Positions 26,665 to 35,129 of a stretch of DNA of 64,000 nucleotides are shown piece after piece (the stretch's first letter is position 1; each line of letters begins with the position of its first letter). The translations under genes were made by a program, and so were the position numbers. The stretch lies in contig CAYOAL010000029.1 in assembly GCA_964401935.1 (NCBI GenBank), positions 1 through 64,000 on the forward strand, given 5' to 3'. The notes beneath the pieces were generated by a model, which ran no database searches, had not been told where the DNA came from, and worked only from the letters and a program-made list of their open reading frames with translations. This stretch comes from JAPYTK01 sp964401935. Lineage in GTDB: Bacteria; Myxococcota_A; Polyangia; Polyangiales; Polyangiaceae.

Positions 26665-27108
26665 GTGAACACCGATGTGACCCTGGCGGTTGGCGCGGAG
26701 GACAACGCCCTGTCCCAGTGGCTGGCCGAACGCATCCAGGACAACCTGCGGGTGAATCCACACGTCCGCCGAGACTTCGAGGCGATGCGCGCGGCGGTGG
26801 CGATGGTCGCGCCCGATCGCCAACTCCAGACCACGCTGCGCTTCGACCACGGGCACCTCGCGATCCACGACGGCGTGCTCGGGATCCCCGACCTCACGTT
26901 CTGTGCGGATCACGCGGTGCTCGTCGGTCTTCAGAACGTGCCGCTGTCGCGTGCGGGGCGGTTGCCGCTGCCGCCGCTCTCGCGGAGCCGCGCCACCCTG
27001 TGGCGACAGTCGGTGGTGGAGGTGGTGACGGGCGAGCTCAAGATCTACGGCTTGATGCAACACCCGCGGCTGGTGGTTCGGATGCTCCGCCTGCTCTCGA
27101 GCGGCTAA
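26665..27108 (+). CDS. SCP2-like lipid-binding domain protein
   Basis: A 147-residue cytosolic protein. The pattern LRFDHGHLAIHDGVLGIPDLTF, followed by LKIYGLMQHPRLVVRMLRLL, resembles the sterol-carrier-protein-2 (SCP2) fold of small lipid-binding proteins found in myxobacteria, ending in the HPR(L)-type helix. GTG 26665 is the best start, since upstream in-frame sequence is not protein-like. The 223 bp to the divergent REC-EAL gene hold both promoters. The last 71 bases overlap the convergent DciA-like gene. Confidence 0.55.
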   Translation: MNTDVTLAVGAEDNALSQWLAERIQDNLRVNPHVRRDFEAMRAAVAMVAPDRQLQTTLRFDHGHLAIHDGVLGIPDLTFCADHAVLVGLQNVPLSRAGRLPLPPLSRSRATLWRQSVVEVVTGELKIYGLMQHPRLVVRMLRLLSSG

Positions 27109-27547
27109 CCTCCTCCACCATGCTCAGCGACTTGGCCGCGGCGTCGGCCACCGCGGCCCGCAGCGCGTCGTCAGCCACGCGGCTCACGAGCGGCTCGAGC
27201 GAGCGGGGGAGCCGCGCGTCCCTCGGGGCCGCCACCTTGGGTGGCTCCCGCGGGGGCTGCGGCGTCTTCAACACACCGACCGAAAAACGCAGCGAGTCGG
27301 CCTCGACCCCGCGCTCGCGAAGCTGCGAGAGAATGTCCGCGGCGAGGAGCGCGAGCTCGTTGGCCCACGCCGCGCTCGTCACGCGCACGAAGAGCACGCC
27401 CTTGTCGATGCGCACCGGCTCCGCGCGACGGGCGATCCGCGTCCCGAGCGCCGCCTCCCACACCCCCTGTGGGATGGGCGAGCCCCCCAACGCCTTGGGC
27501 GGCGTGAGCGTCGGCGTGTTGGCGAGCACTGCGTCGAGCTTCAACAT
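27038..27547 (-). CDS. DUF721 / DciA-like protein
   Basis: A 169-residue protein. Residues 1-100 match DciA/DUF721: VWEAALGTRIARRAEPVRI, KGVLFVRVTSAAWANELALL and ILSQLRERG. DciA proteins help load the replicative helicase DnaB in bacteria without DnaC/DnaI. The C-terminal 60 residues are low-complexity and lie opposite the SCP2-like gene, so the true end is less certain. It is the last gene of a run of seven minus-strand genes starting with a histidine kinase at 33.9 kb. Confidence 0.75.
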   Translation of the reverse strand: MLKLDAVLANTPTLTPPKALGGSPIPQGVWEAALGTRIARRAEPVRIDKGVLFVRVTSAAWANELALLAADILSQLRERGVEADSLRFSVGVLKTPQPPREPPKVAAPRDARLPRSLEPLVSRVADDALRAAVADAAAKSLSMVEEVSRSRAGGASEPPAAGVASSRRS

Positions 27548-27561
27548 CGAGCGCCTTCAGC

Positions 27562-28449
27562 CTACTCCGCGCTCAAGAGCGAGGAGAAGAAGTATGTGCC
27601 CTCGCGCCGCGCATCCCGCCTCACCTTGAAGCGGAGGCCATCCTCGAGCACCTCGGTCACCGTGCCCCGCTCGTAGCCAGTGGCCCAGCGGTATGCGCGC
27701 ACCGGCGCCCCCACCGCGAGCTTGTCGGGTGGCAAGGGGAGCGCCGTCACGCGCCCTCGATCGTGCACCTCCACGTGACCGCTCGAGGTGCGCACCCACA
27801 CGTGCTCGCCAGTGAGGGCGAGCGCGAGGCCGCGCGAGGTGCTGCCCGCTTTGGGGAAGCCCACATACGCCAGCGGCGCGAGGCCCGTCACCGGCGCCTC
27901 GACGTGATCCGCCTCGGTGGTCTTGGTGGTTCCTCCCTGGTCGTAGTGGATCTTGATCGACTCGCCTCCGACGACCTGCGCCACCCGACCGATGAACGCG
28001 GGAGTGCTCGGCGTGTAGAACAGCACAAGGCTGCCGTCGGTGAGTCGCGGCAGCGCACGCGCCGGGTGCACCAGCGCTGGATGCACACCGTCGACGCGCT
28101 GGGAGGTGCGGCTCCGCAGCGACACCAGACCGTCGTAGATACCGTCCACCGTGAAGATCGCGACGTCGACCATCTCGGAGGTGCCGATCGGGGTCGATGC
28201 CCAGACCCGATCGCCCTTTGCGAGCGTCGGCGCCGCCTGCGGCTCCACGGCGGGGAGCTGCTCCACCCAGCTCGGCGTGGGCGCGCTCGCTGCGCCCGAA
28301 GACGCCGCGGGGAGCACGGGCTCCGGCCCACCCCGAGGGGGAGGCGGCGGCAGCTCCACCGCGGCGTCCGAGCAGCCCACGACGAGCGCAGCGAGCCCGA
28401 GCGCCGAGAGGTGGAGCGAGCGGATCCTTGGGCGCGACACGACGCGCAC
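27562..28449 (-). CDS. Lipoprotein of unknown function with SH3/Tudor-like beta repeats
   Basis: A 295-residue protein with signal HLSALGLAALVVGC (lipobox VVGC) followed by a Pro-rich spacer. The body contains about three beta-rich units, each with a turn-glycine and a strand such as GDRVWASTPIGTSEMVDVAIF, FIGRVAQVVGGESIKIHYDQ and HVWVRTSSGHVEVHDRGRVT. This resembles SH3/Tudor-like barrels. No catalytic residues are seen. The starts GTG 28449 and GTG 28440 are both possible. It lies 14 bases before the DciA-like gene. Confidence 0.62.
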   Translation of the reverse strand: MRVVSRPRIRSLHLSALGLAALVVGCSDAAVELPPPPPRGGPEPVLPAASSGAASAPTPSWVEQLPAVEPQAAPTLAKGDRVWASTPIGTSEMVDVAIFTVDGIYDGLVSLRSRTSQRVDGVHPALVHPARALPRLTDGSLVLFYTPSTPAFIGRVAQVVGGESIKIHYDQGGTTKTTEADHVEAPVTGLAPLAYVGFPKAGSTSRGLALALTGEHVWVRTSSGHVEVHDRGRVTALPLPPDKLAVGAPVRAYRWATGYERGTVTEVLEDGLRFKVRRDARREGTYFFSSLLSAE

Positions 28450-28566
28450 ATCGTACCGCGTCCTGCAGCCTCGTGACCGATTCTCGCGCCTCCGCGTGGG
28501 CTCGAGGAACACCGCCCGTCCCCCCGGCACGGCCACCGGCGCGCGGAGCCCCAGGGTCCTGGTTCG

Positions 28567-29640
28567 CTAGAGCAGGTTGGAGGCGGCCCGGTCGAGCAAC
28601 CCGTCGAGCACCTCGAACAGCTCGCGGTTGCCGTCTTGACGATAGCCGTCGAGCGCTGACGCGTAAGCGTCGATGCGGGCGAGGAAGGCGTTGACGTGCG
28701 CCGGATCGTCGAGCGACCGAGCCGCCATACCAAACCCCTCCGCCTCGAGGTAGCGCGCGTTGAGCACCTGTTCGAACTGCCCCTCGAGCGGCACCGCCAG
28801 CATCGGCTTGCCGAGGTAGACCGCCTCTCCCATGAGGGTGAAGCCGCCACCGGCGATGACGGCGCGGGAGGTGGCCAGGTCCTCGATGAAGCCGTCCTCG
28901 GAGAAGGGCCGAAACAGGAGATTGTCCTCTACCGCGTCCTCCTTGAGGTCGCGCCTCGCCCCGTACACCCGACACGGGATCCCGGTCTTCTTCAGGGTGG
29001 ACAACAGCGTCACAGCCCCCTCCCCCGTCTGATACACGAGCACATGCTCCCCCCGCTCACGATGAGCCTCGAGGATCTCGCGGCGCAGGATGGGCGCGAC
29101 GAGCGTGGTGCGCTTCTTTCGCACCGACGGGCGAAAGAAGGTGGCGATCACGTAGTGGGCGCAGCCGGGCAGCTTGGCCTTCACGAAGGCGCGCGTGAGG
29201 CGGAACACGGCCTTGTGGCCCTTGATGAGCGCCTTGTCGTGTCGGCATCGATTGATGATCTGCATGTTGTCGATGGAGATCACCGGGAGGCCATGCGCCT
29301 TGGCGTAGAGGTACGTCCACGACTCGAAGTCGCTGATCACCAACTCCGGCTCGAACGAGCTGAGCATGTCGAAATAGGTGGCCACGTTGCCAGGCACCCC
29401 CCGCGCGCCCTGCGCGATGTTCGACCACAACGTCTTGCCCGGCTGCACGCGGTTGTCCTCGTAGATCATGTGCAGACCGTGGATGCCGCGCACCCCGTCG
29501 AAGTGCTTCTGTAAGAAGCCCACGGCGCGCCCGGAGGTAACAATCTCAACCTCGTGCTCCGGAACGAGGTGCTCGAGGACGACCCGCGAGCGGATCGCGT
29601 GGCCCATGCCTTCGCCAGTGACGCCGTAGAGGATCTTCAC
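28567..29640 (-). CDS. GT28-like (MJ1255/VC2487-type) glycosyltransferase
   Basis: A 357-residue cytosolic protein of the glycosyltransferase family related to MurG/GT28. The N-terminal motif is MKILYGVTGEGMGHAIRS, a phosphate-loop-like GxGxGH(A/T). The C-domain has VIAGGGFTLMGEAVYLGKPMLAVPLEGQFEQ, the sugar-nucleotide site shared with GT28. Donor and acceptor are unknown; a role in cell-envelope glycan or glycolipid synthesis is inferred. It is 39 bases after a sensor kinase gene. Confidence 0.8.
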   Translation of the reverse strand: MKILYGVTGEGMGHAIRSRVVLEHLVPEHEVEIVTSGRAVGFLQKHFDGVRGIHGLHMIYEDNRVQPGKTLWSNIAQGARGVPGNVATYFDMLSSFEPELVISDFESWTYLYAKAHGLPVISIDNMQIINRCRHDKALIKGHKAVFRLTRAFVKAKLPGCAHYVIATFFRPSVRKKRTTLVAPILRREILEAHRERGEHVLVYQTGEGAVTLLSTLKKTGIPCRVYGARRDLKEDAVEDNLLFRPFSEDGFIEDLATSRAVIAGGGFTLMGEAVYLGKPMLAVPLEGQFEQVLNARYLEAEGFGMAARSLDDPAHVNAFLARIDAYASALDGYRQDGNRELFEVLDGLLDRAASNLL

Positions 29641-29679
29641 AGCGGCGTCCTACGACGGCGAAGAACGCGCAGGAAGAGC

Positions 29680-30924
29680 TCACGCTCCGCGCGGGACGCT
29701 CGAGCGTCCGCGCTTCCAGTCCCGCGGCCACGTGAAGGTGAAGCGCGCTCCCCCCTGCTCCCGCTCGGCGACCGCGATGGTGCCTCCCGCCTCCTCGACG
29801 ATGCGCTTCACCAAGGCGAGCCCCATCCCGCTCCCCTCCACGGTGTCGCGACGCTCGAGCTTCTCGAACATCTTGAACACGCGCTCGCGCTCGGACGCGG
29901 GGATGCCCGGCCCGTCGTCCTCCACGAAGAACGCCACCTCGGCGCTCCCCACCTCGGCACCGATCGCGATCCGTCCACCGCCCACGTGATGGTGTTTCAC
30001 CGCGTTCGTCACGAGGTTCAAGAACACCCGCTCGAGCGGCCCGCGCGCCGTCTTCATGCGGGGGAGTGGACCGATCTCGAAGGTAAAGGCGTCGTTGCCC
30101 AAGAGCTCCACCACGCCGTCCACCAACGCCGCCACGTCCACCTCCTCCGCGGCCACGCTGTTGCGCCCCACGCGCGCGTAGTCGAGGAGCCCCACCATCA
30201 GGTCGTCCATGCGGGTCACGCGACGCTGCAACAGCTCGAGGTGCGCGCGGGTCTCCTCCCCCACCCCCTCGCCCAAATCCTCGGCGAGCCACTCCGCGAG
30301 CTGCTGGATCGCGCGGAGCGGCGCCCGGAGATCGTGGCTGGCCACGTAGGCAAACTCCTCCATGGCGCGCACCCGCCCCGCTTGCTCGCGCCTCACAGCC
30401 TCCGCCTGCTCGGACGAGACGCGGTCGGTGACGTTGCGGATGACGATCATCACGTCGCGCTCCGGCAACGCCAACAGACGCGCTTCGAAGTGCATCGCGC
30501 TCTCGCCGCCGCCGATCCGATACTGCACGGTGGTGCTGTTGCGGTTGCGGCACACGAACTCGAGCGGATACCGCACCGCCGCCATCGCCTCCGGCGCCAG
30601 CGTCTGCGCGAGCGTGGCGCCCCGCCGCCGCGTGCGGAGGTTGGGATCCTCGCCCGCGCTGCCGCCACGACAGTCGACGACCTCTCCCCCCTCGGTGACG
30701 CGCAGGAACACGTCGGGGAGCGACGAGAAGATGGCGTTGAGCTCACCGTTGGCCCGCAAGAGCTCGGAGGAGCTCAGCTCGAGCGACCGCTCGAGCATCG
30801 CGCGGTCTTGGTCGTACTGCACGTAGGCTTCGTCCACCATCACGAGGAGCTCGACGAGCTCCGACGAGAGCTCCGCTTGGGCACCCAGCGCACGGCGCAG
30901 CTGGCGCGCGAGCAGCTTGTGCAT
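29680..30924 (-). CDS. PAS-domain sensor histidine kinase, paralogue A
   Basis: A 414-residue soluble kinase. An N-terminal helix (MHKLLARQLRRALG) and coiled coil come first. A PAS domain follows at about 70-190 (ELNAIFSSLPDVFLRV to VMIVIRNVTDR). HisKA has YVASHDLRAPLRAIQQLAEW. HATPase has VFLNLVTNAVKHHH, VEDDGPGIP and VEGSGMGLALVKR. It closely resembles the kinase at 32506-33891, from which it is separated by FIST and a lipoprotein. No response regulator is adjacent. ATG 30924 fits the common start of this group; GTG/ATG at 30972 would overlap FIST. Confidence 0.92.
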   Translation of the reverse strand: MHKLLARQLRRALGAQAELSSELVELLVMVDEAYVQYDQDRAMLERSLELSSSELLRANGELNAIFSSLPDVFLRVTEGGEVVDCRGGSAGEDPNLRTRRRGATLAQTLAPEAMAAVRYPLEFVCRNRNSTTVQYRIGGGESAMHFEARLLALPERDVMIVIRNVTDRVSSEQAEAVRREQAGRVRAMEEFAYVASHDLRAPLRAIQQLAEWLAEDLGEGVGEETRAHLELLQRRVTRMDDLMVGLLDYARVGRNSVAAEEVDVAALVDGVVELLGNDAFTFEIGPLPRMKTARGPLERVFLNLVTNAVKHHHVGGGRIAIGAEVGSAEVAFFVEDDGPGIPASERERVFKMFEKLERRDTVEGSGMGLALVKRIVEEAGGTIAVAEREQGGARFTFTWPRDWKRGRSSVPRGA

Positions 30925-30961
30925 CGGATCGGGGAGCGGCCGGCCGGCGGCGGGGAAGGTG

Positions 30962-32122
30962 CTAGGTCTCACGGAAGGTGGTGATCGTCATCGTCTGGTT
31001 GTGGAGGTCGCAGCTCGCGTCCGGTGCTGCGGGACAAATCTCGCCGTAAGAGTAGAACCCGGTGAGCGTGGCCTGGTCGCCGAGGACACCCGCCACCGCC
31101 TCCACCTCCTCCTCGGTGCGCTGCTTGAGCACCAACTTGCGCCCCACGCAGCTGATCAAGATCGCGAGCTCTGCTTGCCCCCCTCGCATCGTGTCGTGAC
31201 CGCGGCGCGCCGCCCCCTCCGCACCCTCGACGAGGCGATCGAAGTTGGCCTTCATGAGCTGAGCCGACGCCCCTTCGGGAATATCGCCGGCGAAGGTCAA
31301 GCTCTGGGCCGCCTCGTCGACGGCGAGGATCGTGCGCACCAGCGCCTCGTCCCCCTCCCGGCGTCGAATGTTGAGCGGAAAGAGCAAGCCGGTCGCGGGG
31401 AGGCCTTCGGCGTGCTCGCCGAGATACGTCTTGTACAGCTCGAGGGCAGGCTCGCCGTCGAGCTCGAACAACACGTTGCCCTCGGAGCGGGTCACCTGCC
31501 GCACCGGCCCGAACGTGTCCCAGCCCCCCAACGAGCCGAAGCCCACGCGCAGCCGCTCGCCGTAGAAGCCCACCACCGCCACCGCGTCGCGCAAGAGCTC
31601 GTCGCACACCACGAGGGTCTGCTCGAACCGATCGCCGTCGCCGGCCAGGCCTCCCGTCACCTCGACCCCGCGCGGAAGCCCGGCGTAGAGCCCACGCACG
31701 AGCTCGCTGCCGTTCACCCCCTGACCATCCGAGAGCACCATCACGTGCCGGAGTCCGTCGGGCTCGAGCATCGCGCCGAGCTTCCGTCCGGCTGCCTCGC
31801 TCCCCGCCGCGTCGAGGGCCACCGAGCGGCTCACAACGCGCGTGCCCTCGAACGCGACCGCGGTCGCCACCACGGTGTCGTCGTAGACGTGGGTGTTCGC
31901 GATCTCCCCCGCGGTGGAACAGCCGAACAACGTCGCCCTCGGGTAGGCCTCACGAAGCGCCGGCAACCACGCGCCAGCGCCGAGCACGTCGCGCCCACCG
32001 AACACCCACACGAGCTGAGCGCTCGCGGCGAGGGCGGGCGACGCTCCGCTCCACGCCCCTTGGGCCCACACGCGCTGCTCCGATCTCACCAGGCACACCC
32101 CATCCGGTGTATGATACTTCAA
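30962..32122 (-). CDS. FIST sensory domain protein
   Basis: A 386-residue protein consisting of FIST N and C domains, found as a sensory input module in signal transduction and thought to bind small ligands such as amino acids. Landmarks are VWVFGGRD, TLFGCSTAGEI, VTGGLAGDGDRFEQT, VGFYGERLRVGFGSLGGWDTFG and LTGFYSYGEICP. It probably starts at TTG (32122), 9 bases after the lipoprotein gene. Flanked by two paralogous kinases without regulators, it may be their shared ligand sensor. Confidence 0.88.
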   Translation of the reverse strand: MKYHTPDGVCLVRSEQRVWAQGAWSGASPALAASAQLVWVFGGRDVLGAGAWLPALREAYPRATLFGCSTAGEIANTHVYDDTVVATAVAFEGTRVVSRSVALDAAGSEAAGRKLGAMLEPDGLRHVMVLSDGQGVNGSELVRGLYAGLPRGVEVTGGLAGDGDRFEQTLVVCDELLRDAVAVVGFYGERLRVGFGSLGGWDTFGPVRQVTRSEGNVLFELDGEPALELYKTYLGEHAEGLPATGLLFPLNIRRREGDEALVRTILAVDEAAQSLTFAGDIPEGASAQLMKANFDRLVEGAEGAARRGHDTMRGGQAELAILISCVGRKLVLKQRTEEEVEAVAGVLGDQATLTGFYSYGEICPAAPDASCDLHNQTMTITTFRET

Positions 32123-32131
32123 TCCCCGCGT

Positions 32132-32509
32132 TCAGAGCGCCGTATCGCAGATCGACAGCGCCTCGGCCGCCTGCTTGCACGACTCCTCGAGCGCGGTGCG
32201 CGCCTCGGGGCTCGTGGCCTTGGCGATGGCCTCCCGCATGGTCTTGGCCCCGTCTTCGAGCGCGGTGCGGGCCGACGGCGGCAGCGCGGTGCAGCCCGCG
32301 ATCTTGCGCAGGTACTCGTCGCACGACGGGATCCCGGTGCTGCCGCTCGTCGCCCCACCCCCTGGCGGTGGGTAGTCGGCGCCGGTGGCGCTGTAGGCCG
32401 CGGTCGCGATGGCCGAGACCGCGGGCGCGCTCTCGTCGTCGCTCGTCGCCTGGAAACAGCCGCCCACGAGCGTCAGCGCCAGCCACGCCGCAGGGAGCCA
32501 CCGCTTCAT
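32132..32509 (-). CDS. Small exported lipoprotein
   Basis: A 125-residue protein with signal MKRWLPAAWLALTLVGGC and lipobox VGGC. The mature part has a Pro/Gly spacer and a small helical domain with cysteines (PSCDEYLRKIAGCTAL, ESCKQAAEALSICDTAL) that could form two disulfides. Its start overlaps the upstream kinase stop (ATGA) and FIST follows after 9 bases. It may deliver or sense a periplasmic signal for this cluster, which is inference from position. Confidence 0.82.
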   Translation of the reverse strand: MKRWLPAAWLALTLVGGCFQATSDDESAPAVSAIATAAYSATGADYPPPGGGATSGSTGIPSCDEYLRKIAGCTALPPSARTALEDGAKTMREAIAKATSPEARTALEESCKQAAEALSICDTAL

Positions 32510-33891
32510 TCTCCCTCCCACTTGAACCCGACGAGGGTGGGAGGACGCGCCTTCTTCTCGCGGCGGGCCGTGGGCCCCTTGGGCCACGTGAACACGAACG
32601 TGGCGCCGCGCCCCTCGGGACCTTCCACGTCGACGCGGCCCCCCAGGCTCTTGACCACCTTGCGCACGAACGCGAGCCCCATGCCGCTCCCCTCCACCTC
32701 GTCGCGGCGCTTGAGGGTGGTGAACAGCCCGAACACCTTGGCGCGCTGTGCGCTGGGGATGCCCGGACCGTCGTCTCGCACCCGGAAGCTCACGAAGCTG
32801 TCCTCGTCCTCGGCCGTGACCTCCACCTCCCCGCGCGGCAGGTCGTGGTGCTTCACCGCGTTGCCGATGAGGTTGAGAAACACCTGCGACAAGAGCGAGC
32901 GCTGCGTGACCAAGGAGGGCATGGGCTCGTGCCACCGCACCTCGAAGCCCTCGGGGAGGGCGATCATCCCCTTCACCTCGGCGAGCAGCTTGCCCACGTC
33001 CACCGCCTCGTAGGGGTGCTCGGCGCGCCCGATGCGCGCGTACGAGAGCAGATCCGTGAGCATGCGCTCGAGCCGCGCGATCCGCCCGCGGATCGCCTCG
33101 AGGTGGTTGGGCAGCTCCTCGTAGTTCTGCGCCTCGAGATCTTCGGCGGCCCACTCGGCCAGGTTCTGCACCGCGCGGAGCGGCGCCCGGAGATCGTGCG
33201 ACACCGCGTGGAAGAGCCGCTCGACGTCTTTGTTCACGCGCTCGAGCTCTTTGGACTGCTGCTGGGCGGCCTGTTCGGCGAGGAGGCGCTCGTGGTGGCC
33301 GGTGAGGTCCGACCACGCCAGCGTCACCCGACCGCCGTCGTCCGGCGCCACGAGCGCCACCGCGACGTGGATCTCCGCGCCATCGAGGCGATACATCAAC
33401 CCCTCGAGCTTCGCGTGCGTGTCGCCGCGACCGATCGCCCGGAACAGCGCGCGAAACAGCGGCACCGCCTCGTCGCGCGCCAGCTCATCCAGACAGGCGT
33501 CGAGCATCTCGCGGCTGCGGGCCCCGAAGAGCGCGAGGGCGTCGGCGTTGGCCGTCTGCACCTTGAGCTCCTCGGCGAGCGTTCGCACCAAGCTCACGTC
33601 GGCCTCGAGGTTGGCGAACGTGGCCGGCTCCGCGAGCATCTTGCGCACCCCTCGCACGTCGCACTCCCAGATCGCGAGCCGAGCGGCGCTCAGCACTCCG
33701 TCGATCCACGCCTCGCGATGGCCGAGCGCCGCGGCTCGGTCGCGGAGCTGCATGTGAATCACCTGGAGCCCGGCGAGCGCCCCGCGCAGATCGCCGGTCG
33801 CGGCCTTCACCTCCTCCGGCGTAAGCGTCGCCTCCCCGAGGACGATGGCGTCGATGTGCTCCCGCACGCGCTTGAGATCGGTGTCGGCCAT
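32506..33891 (-). CDS. PAS-domain sensor histidine kinase, paralogue B
   Basis: A 461-residue soluble kinase. There is a helical N-terminal region with a PAS-like domain at about 75-215. HisKA has AVSHDLRAPLRAVQNLAEWAAEDL. HATPase has VFLNLIGNAVKHHD, VRDDGPGIP and VEGSGMGLAFVRK, ending FVFTWPKGP. It is the first gene of the cluster kinase B - lipoprotein - FIST - kinase A. The similarity to kinase A, including the FTWP ending, points to a local duplication. Confidence 0.92.
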   Translation of the reverse strand: MADTDLKRVREHIDAIVLGEATLTPEEVKAATGDLRGALAGLQVIHMQLRDRAAALGHREAWIDGVLSAARLAIWECDVRGVRKMLAEPATFANLEADVSLVRTLAEELKVQTANADALALFGARSREMLDACLDELARDEAVPLFRALFRAIGRGDTHAKLEGLMYRLDGAEIHVAVALVAPDDGGRVTLAWSDLTGHHERLLAEQAAQQQSKELERVNKDVERLFHAVSHDLRAPLRAVQNLAEWAAEDLEAQNYEELPNHLEAIRGRIARLERMLTDLLSYARIGRAEHPYEAVDVGKLLAEVKGMIALPEGFEVRWHEPMPSLVTQRSLLSQVFLNLIGNAVKHHDLPRGEVEVTAEDEDSFVSFRVRDDGPGIPSAQRAKVFGLFTTLKRRDEVEGSGMGLAFVRKVVKSLGGRVDVEGPEGRGATFVFTWPKGPTARREKKARPPTLVGFKWEGE

Positions 33892-33976
33892 ACCGTCTTG
33901 CGCGCATCATGTGGTGTTTGCCGCTTGGCGGCTAGGCCTCATGCGCGCTAACCTCCGCCTGCGCTTCGAGGCGCGT

Positions 33977-34060
33977 GCCGAAGTGGCGGAATTGGTAGAC
34001 GCGGCGGATTCAAAATCCGCTGCCCGCAAGGGCTTGTCGGTTCGAGTCCGACCTTCGGTA
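33977..34060 (+). tRNA. tRNA-Leu(CAA)
   Basis: A class II tRNA. Acceptor GCCGAAG pairs with CTTCGGT (a G-U at 1-72). The D-arm is GGCGGAATTGGTAGACGC and the anticodon loop TTCAAAA gives CAA. The long variable arm has CCC-gcaa-GGG, and the T-arm is TCGGTTCGAGTCCGA. The 3' CCA is not encoded (ACCC). Confidence 0.96.
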
Positions 34061-34080
34061 CCCAGCGTGCAGGCGCTCCG

Positions 34081-34240
34081 CTCGTGGCGCCGCGAGCGCG
34101 CACGCGCCGCCGCGACCGCGCACGCGCCGCCGCGACCGCGCACGCGCCGCCACGATCGCGCAGGCGTCGCCGTGACCGCGCAGCCGTCGCCGTGACCGCG
34201 CAGCCGTCGCCGCGACCGCGCTCGCGTCGCCGTGAGCACC
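34081..34240. repeat. 20-bp minisatellite, about 8 imperfect copies
   Basis: The unit is CACGCGCCGCCGCGACCGCG, clearest at 34101-34160 and increasingly diverged to 34240. It begins 20 bases after tRNA-Leu. Confidence 0.88.
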
Positions 34241-35129
34241 GGCCCCGATCGGCTCACCGCGAGCCTCTCGCCGCGAGCACGTCGCCGCGCTCGCCTCGCC
34301 GCCTCCCCCTCGAGCCGTCGCTCCGAACCGGGCGCCGCACCGGAAGCTCCCCGAGGGCCGACAGGGCGGCGATGGAACTCCCCAGCCTGTGGAAAAGCTG
34401 GAGTGATCTTGCGCGGTTGTTCTGGGGAGACTCGGGGCTTGCTGGGGTGAAACTGTGTGCAGGATTTCACCTGTTCAGGTCGACCTGCATCCTACAAAAA
34501 AAGATCGTATGCTTTCTCACAACTTGGCCCCAGAGAGAAAATTTTCGTTTGATCAACCACTAGACATTGGGGTAGTGATCGAAACCCTCGTTTGAGCCCG
34601 AGCTGACAGATCCAGGAGTGGATCTTCGAGCCCAAACGTCTTCGCCGACCCTCCGGTCGGCACCCCACGAACCATGAGTCGCCGCAACACGAGCTCCACC
34701 GGTTGGGTCCCACCGTCCTCATGGACGCTGGATCCGGCCAGGGCTTGGGGTGTCCCCGCCTCCTCGACGAGAGCCGCCCTCTCGACGAGGTGGCTGGCGC
34801 ACCCCCTCGATCCGTTGCAGGCCTGACCGTTCGGGCGTCCCGAGTCGCTCGCGACCCGGCCGCAAGTCCACCGAAGACGTAGGCATCAGCCCACTCGAAC
34901 GAACAGCTTGGCCTCGAGCAGCGGGCCCGGCTGGACGGGGGGAGGAGCGTGCGCACCACCGCGCGCGTTCCGTCAGTTTGTCCCCTTTGTCACCCCGGTC
35001 AAAAGACAACGACAAGGACGGCAAATGAGAGGACGGCGTATCCACCTGCGGTTCGACGCGTCGGGCGACATCCCCGCGCGTCTGGCCGAGGGGGTGCTCC
35101 GTCCTACGTCACCACTTTAGGGAAACGAC
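34241..35129. other. Long leader/intergenic region before nrdJ
   Basis: I see no convincing gene on either strand. An A/T-richer patch lies at 34440-34600, including AAAAAAA at 34495-34502, in an otherwise GC-rich region. CCCCAG/CTGGGG inverted repeats flank 34380-34427. The start site of nrdJ has AGGG eight bases ahead of ATG. The region may be a long regulatory leader for nrdJ. Confidence 0.5.
34469..34486. promoter_or_regulatory. Overlapping palindromes, operator candidate
   Basis: ACCTGTTCAGGT (34469-34480) and AGGTCGACCT (34477-34486) are perfect inverted repeats that share four bases. They could bind a dimeric regulator upstream of nrdJ. The GTTCAG core recalls part of the myxobacterial LexA box, but only half matches. 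Confidence 0.35.

Noticed and set aside
33977..34060. Integration at tRNA-Leu
   Set aside because: I looked for a repeat of its 3' end downstream and found none; the following repeats are an unrelated minisatellite.
34388..34396. DnaA box TGTGGAAAA / replication origin
   Set aside because: One mismatch to the consensus, single occurrence, no dnaA/dnaN genes nearby.
34469..34480. Myxobacterial LexA box
   Set aside because: Only the GTTCAG half matches; the other half does not.
34380..35129. Cobalamin riboswitch before nrdJ
   Set aside because: A B12 gene makes it attractive, but I could not find a convincing B12 box or the GCCACTG-type core on the plus strand. A covariance search would decide.
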